From: Streptomyces sp. NP160
Lineage (GTDB): Bacteria; Actinomycetota; Actinomycetes; Actinomycetales; Quadrisphaeraceae
NCBI RefSeq assembly: GCF_006335115.1
Contig: NZ_VDMJ01000020.1
Location: 62,001-126,000, forward strand
DNA: 64,000 nt
Reading direction: 5' to 3'
The position numbers and the translations under genes were made by a program. This document shows positions 53,201 through 61,727 of this stretch, piece by piece. Position 1 is the first letter of the stretch, and each line of letters starts with the position of its first letter. Under the pieces are notes generated by a model. That model was not told where the DNA came from, made no database searches, and saw nothing but the letters and a program-made list of their open reading frames with translations.

Positions 53201-53381
53201 CCCCGTCCAGCCCGCCCGCACGGCGCGCGAGGGGCTCCAGGGCGCGGTCGGACAGCAGCTTGACGGCGCTGCGGCCCCCGGTGAAGCCCTGGCGCAGCAG
53301 CTGGGCGGCGGCGCTGTCGAGGCGCGCGCCCGGCTCCTGGCCGGCGGCGCTGCCGGTGGGAGTGCCCGTCACGGGGCTCAC
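50259..53381 (-). CDS. glnE: Bifunctional glutamine synthetase adenylyltransferase/deadenylylase
   Basis: 1040 residues from GTG 53381, overlapping the preceding stop (GTGA). Two nucleotidyltransferase domains are visible: the N-terminal deadenylylase motif GARELNYVSDVDVVYV and the C-terminal adenylylase motif GGAEMGYGSDADVVFV, each followed by HD-like helical regions (DVEFSVQLLQLVHG and DVEWTAQLLQLRHS). It adds AMP to or removes it from GlnA1 according to nitrogen state. Adjacent glnA2 lacks the adenylylation site, so the target must lie outside the window. Confidence 0.97.
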   Translation of the reverse strand: MSPVTGTPTGSAAGQEPGARLDSAAAQLLRQGFTGGRSAVKLLSDRALEPLARRAGGLDGVVGALGATADPDRALLALVRLLERTDEAALLAVLAEPSAVRDRLLAVLGGSVALGEHLVRHPEQWRAVTEDPLLPPVDEGVDGIGDDDDADRGGDRCAVRALLLRAVGADPAAPAPVAALTGDEGRDALRLAYRERLLAIAGADLASTAPLAAVDAVTRSLSDLADAALETALALARAAVEGSQACRLAVIAMGKCGARELNYVSDVDVVYVVAPGLASEGGAADEEAAIAVGTRLASELALACSATTAEGVLWPVDANLRPEGRDGPLVRTLESHLQYYRRWAKTWEFQALLKARPAAGDPDLGAAYAAATADLVWRAADRPDLVPGAQAMRRRVEQHVPAKERDRQLKLGRGGLRDVEFSVQLLQLVHGRTDPALRTSNTLDALQRLAAYGYVGRHDAAELDHDYRFLRVLEHRLQLKAVQRTHLLPTSEADLRRLGRAAGVPGGAEGLQRELAVVRRRVRRLHEALFYRPLLAAVAALKPDEVRLSPAAAQARLGALGYRDPAGALRHIAALSSGVSRRAAIQRQLLPVMLGWFADGAGPDEGLLSFRRISEKLGGSHWYLKMLRDEGAAAQRVAVATSSSRLVADGLERDGEAVRWLGDDAELAPRSRSALRAEVDRATARQEDLAAAAGVVRRLRGREMLRTALADVLGLVDAAAVREALSTSTGAVLDAAVDVAWRAPAVLAAGGGERLTRFAVVGMGRLGGAEMGYGSDADVVFVHDPLPGVRGADAQDQALLLASELTRILTAPGPEPALEVDARLRPEGRNGPLARSLGSCREYYRRWSEPWEAQALLRAVPTAGDLSVGRAFCSLVDPLRHPDDGADEAVLREVRRVKARVEGERLPRGIDPRRHLKLGPGGLADVEWTAQLLQLRHSGDLPALRTPSTTGALRAAAEAGLVAERDVEVLVEAWEFASRLRDALVLHSGRPTDVLPREARDLDAAARLLGYPAGSATKVEDDLRRSARRARAVVERVFYG

Positions 53382-54160
53382 CGCGCCCGCGCTCCCGCCG
53401 CCTCGAGCAGCACCCGCGCGTGCACGGCGGCCAGCTGCGCCAGCCGCGGCTCGGCCTGCGCCACGGCCGTGCGCTGGGCGTCCACGCCGCTCCCGCGCGC
53501 GGCCAGCTCCTCGGCGTGGTGGTCGGCCAGCCACCCCAGCAGGTCCGCCGGGGTGACCTCGGGGTGGTACTGCACGCCCCAGGCGCTCTCCCCCACGCGC
53601 AGGGCCTGCACGCGGTAGAGGTCGGAGGAGGCGAGCAGCTCGGCGTCCGGCGGCAGCGCGGTCACGGCATCACCGTGCGCCTGCGGGGCCTCCCACCGCT
53701 CGCCGAGGTCGGCGACGACGGCGCCCACCAGCGCGTCGGCCCGGCCCGCGTCCGTGGCGCGCACGGGCAGCAGCCCCGCCTCGGGTCCGGCCGGGCCCCG
53801 CTCCACGCGGCCGCCGGTGGCGAGCGCCAGCAGCTGGGCGCCCAGGCAGAGCCCGAGCGCCGGCACGCCGCCCGACGCCGCCCGCGCGAGCAGCGCCCGG
53901 GTGGCCGGGAGCCACGGCGCGACGTCGTCGTCCCAGGCGGCCACCTGGCCGCCGAGGACGACGAGCGCGTCCACGCCGTCGAGCGCGCCGCGCCCGGTCG
54001 GCAGCGGGTCACCCGCCCAGGGCCGGCGCACGTCGAGCCGCGAGGAGCCCGCCAGCAGCGGCTCCAGCCGCCCCAGCGGGCAGCCGGCCTCGTGCTCGAC
54101 CACGAGGACGACGGGACCCCCGTGCGCACTCCTCACAGCACTCCTCACAGCACCGCTCAC
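53378..54160 (-). CDS. Class I glutamine amidotransferase
   Basis: About 260 residues. GATase class I triad: Cys in GLCLGAQLLA, His and Glu in GVQYHPEVTP. VLVVEHEAGCPLGRLEPLL and VVLGGQVAAWDDD match the GMP-synthase-like GATase subfamily common in actinobacteria. The N-terminus is uncertain: GTG 54160 overlaps the glnA2 stop, but two further in-frame GTGs follow in a GTGAGGAGTGCT repeat. It hydrolyses glutamine or a gamma-glutamyl compound; no synthetase partner is fused. It lies between glnA2 and glnE. Confidence 0.85.
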   Translation of the reverse strand: MSGAVRSAVRSAHGGPVVLVVEHEAGCPLGRLEPLLAGSSRLDVRRPWAGDPLPTGRGALDGVDALVVLGGQVAAWDDDVAPWLPATRALLARAASGGVPALGLCLGAQLLALATGGRVERGPAGPEAGLLPVRATDAGRADALVGAVVADLGERWEAPQAHGDAVTALPPDAELLASSDLYRVQALRVGESAWGVQYHPEVTPADLLGWLADHHAEELAARGSGVDAQRTAVAQAEPRLAQLAAVHARVLLEAAGARAR

Positions 54161-55503
54161 AGCACGGGGAGGTGCCGCCGCAGCTCGTACGGCGTGACCT
54201 GCGCCCGGTACTGGCTCCACTCCTCGCGCTTGTCGCGCAGGAGGTAGTCGACCACGTGCTCGCCGAGGGTCTCGGCCACCAGGTCGGAGGACTCCAGCAC
54301 GGTGAGCGCGCGGTCCAGGCTGGCCGGCAGCGGGGTGATGCCCATGACGCGGCGCTCCGCGTCGGTCATGCGCGTGACGTCCTCGTCGGTGGGCTCGGGC
54401 AGCTCGTAGCCCTCCTCCACGCCCTTGAGGCCGGCGGCCAGCAGCAGCGCGAAGGACAGGTAGGGGTTGGCGGCCGAGTCCAGCGCCCGGTACTCCACGC
54501 GCGCGGCCCCCGCCTTGCGCGGCTTGTACATGGGCACGCGCACCAGCGCGGAGCGGTTGTTGTGCCCCCAGCAGACGTAGGACGGCGCCTCGTCACCGCC
54601 CCACAGGCGCTTGTAGGAGTTCACGTACTGGTTGGTGACCGCGGTGATCTCGTGGGCGTGCCGCAGCAGGCCCGCGATGAAGGCCCTGCCGGTCTTGGAG
54701 AGCCCGTACTGGCCGCCCGGGTCGTGGAAGGCGTTGCGGTCGCCCTCGAACAGGGACATGTGGGTGTGCATGCCCGAGCCCGGCTGCCCCGCGATCGGCT
54801 TGGGCATGAAGGTCGCGTAGACGCCCTGCTGGATCGCGACCTCCTTGATCACCGTGCGGAAGGTCATGATGTTGTCCGCCGTGGACAGCGCGTCCGCGTA
54901 GCGGAGGTCGATCTCGTTCTGGCCCGGGCCGGCCTCGTGGTGGCTGAACTCCACCGAGATGCCCATCGCCTCGAGCATCGAGATCGCCTGCCGGCGGAAG
55001 TCCTGCCCCTCCCCGCGGGCCACGTGGTCGAAGAAGCCGCCGGAGTCGATCGGCACCGGGACGCCGGTCTTCCGCGCGTCGTCCTGGAGCAGGTAGAACT
55101 CCACCTCGGGGTGCGTGTAGAAGGTGAAGCCGGCGTCGGCGGCCCTCGCCAGCACCCGCTTGAGCACCTGCCGGGAGTCCGAGGCGGCGGGCGTGCCCTC
55201 CGGCGTGAGGATGTCGCAGAACATCCTCGCCGTGCCCTGCCCCGAGACGGAGTCGGTGCGCCACGGCAGCACCTGGTAGGTCGCCGGGTCGGGGCGCATC
55301 AGCATGTCCGCCTCGGAGACGCGGGTCAGCCCCTCGATGGCGCTGCCGTCGAAGCCGATGCCCTCGGAGAAGGCGCTCTCCAGCTCCGCGGGCGCCACGG
55401 CCACCGACTTCAGCGACCCGTTGACGTCGGTGAACCACAGCCGGATGAACCGGATGTCGCGCTCCTCCACCGAACGGAGCACGAACTCCTGCTGCCTGTC
55501 CAT
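54157..55503 (-). CDS. glnA2: Glutamine synthetase, GlnA2-type
   Basis: 448 residues. A type I glutamine synthetase fold: LWFTDVNGSLKSVAVAP, GIGFDGSAIEG, FYTHPEVEFYLL (metal Glu), EFSHHEAGPGQNEIDLR, GSGMHTHMSLF and NNRSALVRVPMYKP. It matches the M. tuberculosis GlnA2 pattern, and the neighbour order (glnE adjacent) is the same. The adenylylation tyrosine motif is absent. Its true substrate may be glutamate or a related amine. ATG 55503 has CATGAT exactly 6 nt upstream (leaderless). Confidence 0.93.
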   Translation of the reverse strand: MDRQQEFVLRSVEERDIRFIRLWFTDVNGSLKSVAVAPAELESAFSEGIGFDGSAIEGLTRVSEADMLMRPDPATYQVLPWRTDSVSGQGTARMFCDILTPEGTPAASDSRQVLKRVLARAADAGFTFYTHPEVEFYLLQDDARKTGVPVPIDSGGFFDHVARGEGQDFRRQAISMLEAMGISVEFSHHEAGPGQNEIDLRYADALSTADNIMTFRTVIKEVAIQQGVYATFMPKPIAGQPGSGMHTHMSLFEGDRNAFHDPGGQYGLSKTGRAFIAGLLRHAHEITAVTNQYVNSYKRLWGGDEAPSYVCWGHNNRSALVRVPMYKPRKAGAARVEYRALDSAANPYLSFALLLAAGLKGVEEGYELPEPTDEDVTRMTDAERRVMGITPLPASLDRALTVLESSDLVAETLGEHVVDYLLRDKREEWSQYRAQVTPYELRRHLPVL

Positions 55504-55509
55504 GGGGGC

Positions 55510-55515
55510 ATCATG
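55510..55515 (-). promoter_or_regulatory. -10 box, leaderless promoter for glnA2 operon
   Basis: CATGAT on the minus strand, exactly 6 nt before ATG 55503. Confidence 0.5.
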
Positions 55516-55558
55516 CCGAACGCGCGCGACCGCTCGTCCGCGGTGAGGATGGTCAGTC

Positions 55559-57118
55559 GTGACCACCCACTCCTCCGCGCAGCCGGAGAGCTCCACCGGA
55601 CCCGCCGGCAGCCCCGGCGGGGGCGGCGGCGGCGGGGTGGACCCCCGGCGCTGGCAGGTGCTGTGGGTCTGCCTCGTCACCGGCTTCATGACCCTGCTCG
55701 ACGTCAGCATCGTCAACGTCGCGCTGCCGTCCATCTCCTCCGGCCTGGGGGCCTCCGGCAGCCAGCTGCAGTGGGTCGTCACCGGCTACGCGGTGGTGTT
55801 CGGCCTGGCCCTGGTGCCCGCGGGGCGCCTGGGCGACTCCTACGGCCGCAAGAAGATCTTCCTCGTCGGCCTGGTCCTCTTCGCCCTCGGCTCGCTGGCC
55901 TGCGGCCTGGCGCCGAACCCCGAGGCGCTCATCGCCGCCCGCATCGCGCAGGGACTGGGCGCGGGGGTCCTCAACCCCCAGATCACCGCGATCATCAACT
56001 CCGAGTTCCGCGGCGCGGAGCGCGGCCGGGCCTTCGGCAGGTTCGGCGCCACCGTCGGCCTGTCGACGGCGGTCGGCCCGCTGCTCGGGGGCGTCATCAT
56101 CACGCTGGTGCCGTGGGAGGAGTCGTGGCGGCTCGTCTTCCTCGTCAACATGCCGGTGGCCGCGGTGGCGTTCGTGCTGGGGCTCAAGCTCATCTCCGAC
56201 CGCGCCAGCGCCGAGCGCTCGCGGCTGGACTGGGTGGGCACCGTGCTGCTCGCCGTCGCGGTCGGGCTCGTGCTGGGCGCCGTGCAGGAGCGCTCGGTGC
56301 TCGGCCCGCTGCTGGTGGTGGTGGCGCTCGTGGTGGCCGCGGCCAGCGGCTGGGCGTTCGTGCGCTGGGAGCGCCGCTACGCCGCCGCCGGTCACCTGCC
56401 GCTGGCGCGCCCGGGGCTGCTCGGGGCGCCCGGCTTCGGGCCCGGGGTGCTGCTCGGGTCGCTGTACTTCGGCGGGTTCATCGCCATCTTCTTCACGGTC
56501 ACGCTCTACCTGCAGGACGCGCTGCGCTACTCCGCGCTCGAGGCCGGCCTGACCCAGACGCCGTTCGCGCTGGCCTCCGCGGTCGCCGCGCCGTGGGCCG
56601 GCAAGCGGGTGGCGGCCCAGGGGCGCCAGCTGGTGGTGCGCGGGCTGGTCGGCGTCGTCGTCGGCCTGCTGGCCGTCATCGCCGTGGTCGAGCTCGTGGC
56701 CCCGGCCGTGGGCGACTCCTGGACCGGTCTGCTCCTGCTGGTGCCGTTCCTCGTGGCCGGCTTCGGCAGCGGCGTGGTCATCGGCCCCAACGTCAACCTG
56801 TCGCTGGCCAACATCGACGGCCGCGACGCCGGCAGCGCCTCCGGGGTGTTCCAGACCTTCCAGCGCGTGGGGTCCGGCATCGGGCTGGCCGTGGTGAGCG
56901 CGGTGTTCCTCTCCGTCAGCGGCGCCGGGGACCCCCGCGACGGCCTGTCCGCGGCCCTCGGCATGAGCGCGCTGCTCGTGCTGGCGGCGCTGGTGGTCGC
57001 CCTGGTCGACGTCCGCCGCAGCGGTCGCGGCGACGGCTCCTCAGCCGCTGGCGGCGACGACGACGAGCGGTCGGGCGCCGGCGCGAGCGATGGCGGACGC
57101 CCCCGCAGCGCTGGCTAG
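55559..57118 (+). CDS. MFS exporter, DHA2 (14-TM) family
   Basis: 519 residues with 14 predicted membrane segments. FMTLLDVSIVNVALPSI (D1-type motif), the G-R-L-G-D-S-Y-G-R-K loop 2-3 motif and LGAGVLNPQITAIINSEF with AVGPLLGG identify an EmrB/QacA-like proton antiporter exporting drugs or metabolites. The N-terminus is Gly/Ser/Pro rich and cytosolic. GAGGAT lies 8 nt before GTG 55559, a possible -10 box. Divergent from glnA2. Its 3' end contains the nadE promoter. Confidence 0.9.
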   Translation: MTTHSSAQPESSTGPAGSPGGGGGGGVDPRRWQVLWVCLVTGFMTLLDVSIVNVALPSISSGLGASGSQLQWVVTGYAVVFGLALVPAGRLGDSYGRKKIFLVGLVLFALGSLACGLAPNPEALIAARIAQGLGAGVLNPQITAIINSEFRGAERGRAFGRFGATVGLSTAVGPLLGGVIITLVPWEESWRLVFLVNMPVAAVAFVLGLKLISDRASAERSRLDWVGTVLLAVAVGLVLGAVQERSVLGPLLVVVALVVAAASGWAFVRWERRYAAAGHLPLARPGLLGAPGFGPGVLLGSLYFGGFIAIFFTVTLYLQDALRYSALEAGLTQTPFALASAVAAPWAGKRVAAQGRQLVVRGLVGVVVGLLAVIAVVELVAPAVGDSWTGLLLLVPFLVAGFGSGVVIGPNVNLSLANIDGRDAGSASGVFQTFQRVGSGIGLAVVSAVFLSVSGAGDPRDGLSAALGMSALLVLAALVVALVDVRRSGRGDGSSAAGGDDDERSGAGASDGGRPRSAG

Positions 57119-57121
57119 GCT
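57116..57121 (+). promoter_or_regulatory. -10 box, leaderless promoter for nadE
   Basis: TAGGCT followed by exactly 6 nt and ATG 57128. It overlaps the stop codon of the MFS gene (TAG 57116-57118). Confidence 0.6.
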
Positions 57122-57127
57122 CGAACC

Positions 57128-58948
57128 ATGACGCAGCTGCGCCTCGCGCTGGCCCAGGTCAACGCCACGGTCGGGGACCTGCCCGGCAACGCCGCCCTGG
57201 TGCGGGAGCGCGCCGCGAGCGCCGCCGCCGCCGGCGCGGACCTCGTGGCCTTCCCCGAGATGGTGCTCACGGGCTACCCCGTGGAGGACCTCTCGCTGCG
57301 CTCCTCCTTCGTCGAGGCCTCCCGCGCGTGCGTGCAGCAGCTGGCCCGCGACCTCGCCGCGGACGGCCTGGGCGAGACCCCCGTCGTCGTCGGCTACCTC
57401 GACCGCGTCACCGACGTGGAGAGCCAGCTCGACGTCGAGGCAGCCGCCCGCGCCGGCTCGGGCCGCGACGAGCGCGGCGTGGTCGGCGTGCCCAAGGGCA
57501 TGCCGCAGAACTGCGCGGCCGTGCTCCACCGCGGCCTGGTGGTCGCCCGGTACGCCAAGCACCACCTGCCCAACTACGGCGTCTTCGACGAGTTCCGCTT
57601 CTTCGTGCCCGGCCGCGACCTGCTCGTGGCGCGCATCGGCGGTGTCGACGTGGCCGTGGTCATCTGCGAGGACCTCTGGCAGGACGGCGGCCCGGTCGAG
57701 CGCGCCCGGGAGGCCGGTGCGGAGCTGCTGCTGGTGGTCAACGGCTCGCCGTGGGAGCGCGACAAGGACGACACGCGCCTGGAGCTCGCGCAGCGGCGGG
57801 CCCGCGAGGCCGGCTGCCCGCTGGCGTGGCTGAACCTCGTCGGCGGTCAGGACGACCTCGTCTTCGACGGCGACTCGCTCGTGGTCGCCGCCGACGGCGA
57901 GCTCCTGGCCCGCGGCGCCCAGTTCGCCGAGGACCTGCTCGTGGTGGACGTCGACCTGGCGCAGAACGGGCTCGACCCGCAGGCGCTGCCCGCGGGCGTG
58001 CAGCACGTCGTCGTCAGCGACCGCCCGGCCACCGCGGGCCGCGAGCGCCCGGCCGTCGAGGCGGTCGAGCGCGAGCGGCTCGACGAGGTGGGCGAGGTGT
58101 GGGCCGCGCTGCAGCTGGGCCTGGGCGACTACGTCCGCAAGAACGGCTTCCGCAGGGTCGCCCTCGGCCTGTCCGGCGGCATCGACTCGGCGCTCGTGGC
58201 GGCCATCGCCGTGGACGCGCTGGGGCCGCAGGCCGTGACGGGCATCTCCCTGCCGTCGTCGTACTCCAGCGAGCACTCCCGCAGCGACGCCGACGACCTC
58301 GCCGCCCGCACGGGTCTGGACTACCGGACCATCCCCATCGCGCCGATGGTCGACGCGTTCACCGCCGGTCTGGGCGACGCCATGACCCTGTCGCCGGTCG
58401 CCGAGGAGAACCTCCAGGCGCGCGTCCGCGGCACCACGCTCATGGCGCTGAGCAACTCCGAGGGGCACCTCGTGCTGGCGACGTCCAACAAGTCCGAGCT
58501 GAGCGTCGGGTACTCGACGCTCTACGGGGACTCCGTCGGCGGGTACGCCCCGCTCAAGGACGTGCCCAAGATGCTCGTGTGGGAGCTGGCCCGCTGGCGC
58601 AACGCGCAGGCCGTCGCGCGCGGCGAGGTCCCGCCCATCCCCGAGAACTCGATCTCCAAGGTGCCCTCGGCGGAGCTGCGCCCCGGTCAGACCGACCAGG
58701 ACTCGCTGCCCCCCTACGAGGTGCTCGACGACGTGCTCGAGCACTACGTGGTGGGCGCGCAGGGCCGCAGCGAGCTGCTCGAGGCGGGGTTCGAGGCGGA
58801 GGTGGTGGACGAGGTCGTCGGGCTCGTCGACCGCGCCGAGTGGAAGCGGCGGCAGTTCGCCCCGGGCGTCAAGATCAGCTCCGTGGCGTTCGGTCGCGAC
58901 CGGCGCCTGCCCATCACCACCCACTGGCGGGAGCAGCAGTCCCGATGA
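57128..58948 (+). CDS. nadE: NAD+ synthase, glutamine-dependent
   Basis: 606 residues. The N-terminal nitrilase-type glutaminase (1-280) shows the Glu (FPEMVLTGYP), Lys (KHHLPNYGVFDE) and Cys (VVICEDLWQ) triad. The C-terminal synthetase (310-600) has the P-loop LGLSGGIDSALVAAIA and LATSNKSELSVGYSTLYGD. It amidates nicotinate adenine dinucleotide with ATP and glutamine nitrogen. It overlaps panB (ATGA), so NAD and pantothenate synthesis are coupled. Confidence 0.97.
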   Translation: MTQLRLALAQVNATVGDLPGNAALVRERAASAAAAGADLVAFPEMVLTGYPVEDLSLRSSFVEASRACVQQLARDLAADGLGETPVVVGYLDRVTDVESQLDVEAAARAGSGRDERGVVGVPKGMPQNCAAVLHRGLVVARYAKHHLPNYGVFDEFRFFVPGRDLLVARIGGVDVAVVICEDLWQDGGPVERAREAGAELLLVVNGSPWERDKDDTRLELAQRRAREAGCPLAWLNLVGGQDDLVFDGDSLVVAADGELLARGAQFAEDLLVVDVDLAQNGLDPQALPAGVQHVVVSDRPATAGRERPAVEAVERERLDEVGEVWAALQLGLGDYVRKNGFRRVALGLSGGIDSALVAAIAVDALGPQAVTGISLPSSYSSEHSRSDADDLAARTGLDYRTIPIAPMVDAFTAGLGDAMTLSPVAEENLQARVRGTTLMALSNSEGHLVLATSNKSELSVGYSTLYGDSVGGYAPLKDVPKMLVWELARWRNAQAVARGEVPPIPENSISKVPSAELRPGQTDQDSLPPYEVLDDVLEHYVVGAQGRSELLEAGFEAEVVDEVVGLVDRAEWKRRQFAPGVKISSVAFGRDRRLPITTHWREQQSR

Positions 58949-59760
58949 GCGAGCAGATCGCCCCGAAGCGCGTGCGGGTGCACCACCTGCGCGCGATGAA
59001 GGCGGCCGGGCAGCCCATCACCATGCTCACCGCCTACGACGCGGTGACCGCGGACGTCTTCGCCGAGGCGGGCATCGACGTGCTGCTCGTGGGCGACTCC
59101 GTGGGCGACAACCTGCACGGCCACGCCACCACCCTCCCCGTGACCGTCGAGGACCTGCTGCCCCACGTGCGGGCCGTCGCCTCGCGCGGCGGCCGGCCGT
59201 TCGTCGTCGCCGACCTGCCGTTCGGCTCCTACGAGGAGGGCCCGGCGCAGGCGCTGCGCACGGGCGTGCGCATGCTCAAGGAGGGCCTCGCGCACGGCGT
59301 GAAGCTGGAGGGCGGCCGCCGCGTGGCCCCGCAGGTGAAGGCCCTCGTGGACGCCGGCATCCCCGTGATGGGCCACCTCGGCTTCACCCCGCAGTCCGTC
59401 AACGCCATGGGCGGGCCCCGCGTGCAGGGGCGCGGCGCCGCCGCCGACGAGCTGCTGGCCGACGCCCTCGCGCTGCAGGAGGCCGGTGCTTTCGCCGTCG
59501 TCCTCGAGGTGGTCCCGGGACCGGTCGCCGAGCGCGTGACGGCAGCGCTGGACATCCCCACCATCGGCATCGGCGCGGGGGCCGGCTGCGACGGGCAGGT
59601 GCTCGTGTGGCTGGACATGGCGGGCCTGTCGGCGCGCTCGCCCAGGCTGGCCAAGGCCTACGCGCAGCTGCGCACGGCGCTGCGGGACGCGGCGGCCGAG
59701 TACGCCGCCGAGGTCCGCTCCCGCGCCTTCCCCGGTCCGGAGCACACCGTCCCCGAGTAG
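58945..59760 (+). CDS. panB: 3-methyl-2-oxobutanoate hydroxymethyltransferase
   Basis: 271 residues. It makes ketopantoate from ketoisovalerate with methylene-THF, the first step of pantothenate synthesis. Clear features: MLTAYDAVTADVFAEAG, VLLVGDSVGDNLHGH, VVADLPFGSYEEG, VKLEGG, GHLGFTPQSV and VLEVVPGPVA, with IGIGAGAGCDGQVLVWLD at the end. ATG 58945 overlaps the nadE stop, so coupling fixes the start. Magnesium ligands are the Asp residues in GDSVGD and VADLP. Confidence 0.97.
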   Translation: MSEQIAPKRVRVHHLRAMKAAGQPITMLTAYDAVTADVFAEAGIDVLLVGDSVGDNLHGHATTLPVTVEDLLPHVRAVASRGGRPFVVADLPFGSYEEGPAQALRTGVRMLKEGLAHGVKLEGGRRVAPQVKALVDAGIPVMGHLGFTPQSVNAMGGPRVQGRGAAADELLADALALQEAGAFAVVLEVVPGPVAERVTAALDIPTIGIGAGAGCDGQVLVWLDMAGLSARSPRLAKAYAQLRTALRDAAAEYAAEVRSRAFPGPEHTVPE

Positions 59761-59816
59761 CCCCCTCCGCGGCCGTCGAGCGCTCGGCGCCACCGCACGG
59801 CACCAGCTCGCAGGGG

Positions 59817-61538
59817 TCAGCGACCCGCAGGCTGGCCGCCGGGCCCGGAGATGGCCAGCTGGGACCACACGGTCTTGCCGGTCGGGCGCATCACCACGCC
59901 CCAGTCCTCGCTCATCGCCTCGACGATCGCCAGGCCCCGCCCGCCCAGGGCCCCCTCCTCGGCCTGGCGCTGGCGCGGACGGCCGGTGGAGGCGTCGGTG
60001 ACGCTGATCCGCAGCCGTCCGTCCACCACCTCCAGCTTCAGCCGCACCCGCCCGTGGGCGTGGATGGCGGCGTTGGTCACCAGCTCCGAGAGGACCACCG
60101 CGGCGGAGTCCGTGGTGTCCTCGTCCACGCCCCACAGGTCCAGCTGGCGGTGCAGGAAGCGCCGGCACAGGCCCGGGGCGCCGACAGACCCCTCCACGTC
60201 CAGCTCGGCGGCCTGCCCGACCGGGCCGGCGTAGGACAGGCCCAGCAGCGCCACGTCGTCGGTCAGGTGGGAGGCCACCCCGGACAGCACGGCCTCCACC
60301 ACCGCCTCGATGTCGCGGTGGGGCTCCGCGGCGATCGACATCACCCTCGGCAGGTCCGCGGTGACACCACCAGCAGCCGTCTCCACCAGCCCGTCGGTGT
60401 ACAGGAGCACCTCAGCGCGCCCGGTCAGCTGCACCAGGGTCTCGGGGTAGGTCGTGCCGGGCGCGACTCCCAGCGGGACCCCCGGCTCGACCTCGACCTC
60501 GCAGACGGCCCCCTTGCGCACCACCAGCGGCGGGGGGTGACCGGCGGAGGCCACCCGCATCGCGCCGGTGTGCTGGTCCAGCTGCACCAGGGCACAGGTG
60601 GCGAACAGGTCCGAGCCCAGGTCGTCCAGCAGGGCGTTGGTGCGCGCCAGCGCCGCCCCCGGCGCGTGGCCCTCGGACACGTAGGCGCGCACCGCGGTGC
60701 GCAGCTGGCCCATCAGGGCGGCCGCAGCGGTGGAGTGCCCCTGCACGTCCCCGATGACGAAGGTGACCTGGTGGTCGGAGACCACGGCGTCGTACCAGTC
60801 GCCGCCGACCTCCTGCCCGGCCTCCGCGGGCAGGTAGCGCACGGCCACCTCCACCCGGTCCAGCGAGGGCAGGGCGCGCGGGAGGAGGGAGCGCTGCAGG
60901 ACCTGCGCCAGCTCGCCCAGGCGAGCCATCGCCAGCTGCTCGGCCTCGTAGGAGCGGGCGTTCTCGATCGCCACCGCGGCGTAGGTCGCCACCGCCTCGG
61001 CCTGGTGGCGGCTGGCGTCGTCGAAGCGCCCCGGCTCGACGTGGGCGAGCAGGATCGCTCCGAGCATGACGCCCTGGATGCTCTTGACCGGCACCGCCAG
61101 GTAGGAGCGCACCGGTGGGTGGCCGGGCGGCATCCCGCCCATCCTCCCGTAGCGGTCGTCGGCGAACAGGTCGTCGATGAGCACGCTGCTGCCCCCCTCG
61201 GAGACCGTGGGGGCGAAGACGTCGGTGATGCGCACCGGGGGGAGGCCCACCTCCGCCGGGCGCGGGAAGACGTCGCGGGGGATGCCCGACAGGGCGAAGG
61301 CGTCCAGGCGCTCGGTGCCGACGGTCTTGAAGTAGGCCCCGTAGGAGGCCCCCGTCATCCGCACGGCCAGGTCGACGGCCTCCTCCAGGAGGGGCTTGGA
61401 GCGCTCCCCGCGGTAGGTCGCCAGGTGCGCCAGGTCCCAGTGGAAGGGGCGCAGCCACTCCGGCTCGGCGGTCAGCACGACACGAGGGGCTTCGACGGCG
61501 AAGAGGTGCGCATGGCGGTCCAGAGCAGGTGCGGGCAC
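59817..61538 (-). CDS. GAF-SpoIIE/PP2C-HATPase partner-switch protein
   Basis: 573 residues combining three modules: a GAF sensor (about 45-205, ASYGAYFKTVGTERLDAF and YLAVPVKSIQGVMLGA), a SpoIIE phosphatase (about 215-420, [49 protein letters not shown]) and a HATPase_c kinase-like module (about 435-560, VLSELVTNAAIHA and GGRGLAIVEAMSEDWGV). Phosphatase and kinase activities in one chain fit anti-sigma partner switching. TAGCGT at 61586-61591 (minus) is a possible -10 box, implying a ~40-nt leader. Confidence 0.87.
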   Translation of the reverse strand: MPAPALDRHAHLFAVEAPRVVLTAEPEWLRPFHWDLAHLATYRGERSKPLLEEAVDLAVRMTGASYGAYFKTVGTERLDAFALSGIPRDVFPRPAEVGLPPVRITDVFAPTVSEGGSSVLIDDLFADDRYGRMGGMPPGHPPVRSYLAVPVKSIQGVMLGAILLAHVEPGRFDDASRHQAEAVATYAAVAIENARSYEAEQLAMARLGELAQVLQRSLLPRALPSLDRVEVAVRYLPAEAGQEVGGDWYDAVVSDHQVTFVIGDVQGHSTAAAALMGQLRTAVRAYVSEGHAPGAALARTNALLDDLGSDLFATCALVQLDQHTGAMRVASAGHPPPLVVRKGAVCEVEVEPGVPLGVAPGTTYPETLVQLTGRAEVLLYTDGLVETAAGGVTADLPRVMSIAAEPHRDIEAVVEAVLSGVASHLTDDVALLGLSYAGPVGQAAELDVEGSVGAPGLCRRFLHRQLDLWGVDEDTTDSAAVVLSELVTNAAIHAHGRVRLKLEVVDGRLRISVTDASTGRPRQRQAEEGALGGRGLAIVEAMSEDWGVVMRPTGKTVWSQLAISGPGGQPAGR

Positions 61539-61698
61539 GTCGCAGTGCAGCTTGCCGCGCGGAGTTGCATGGCGTGTGTCACCGAACGCTACACGTGGTC
61601 ACGCTGACGTAACCAGCGCCTGCGCGTCCGACGTGCGGCCGAGTCGGCAGACCGCGGACGGAGCGAGGGGCTGACGGCCGCCCCCACCGCTCAGACCA

Positions 61699-61727
61699 TT
61701 GACTGTCGATAGATGGTGGACGATTAT
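61699..61727 (+). promoter_or_regulatory. Promoter (-35 and -10), leaderless, for DUF2975-XRE operon
   Basis: TTGACT (61699-61704) and GATTAT (61722-61727) with the ideal 17-nt spacer. The -10 ends 6 nt before GTG 61734, so the transcript would begin with that GTG. It is the best two-box promoter in the window and argues against the in-frame ATG at 61713, which would lie upstream of the transcription start. Confidence 0.65.

Noticed and set aside
54172-58944. A very long open + strand frame running antisense to glnA2 and through the MFS and nadE genes
   Set aside because: High G+C leaves few stops in non-coding frames. The frame has low-complexity Arg/Gly/Ala-rich translation and conflicts with well-recognised genes; only its last part (panB, 58945-59760) is real.
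61713-61715. ATG 61713 as start of the DUF2975 gene
   Set aside because: It lies between the -35 and -10 boxes of the best promoter in the window and has no Shine-Dalgarno.
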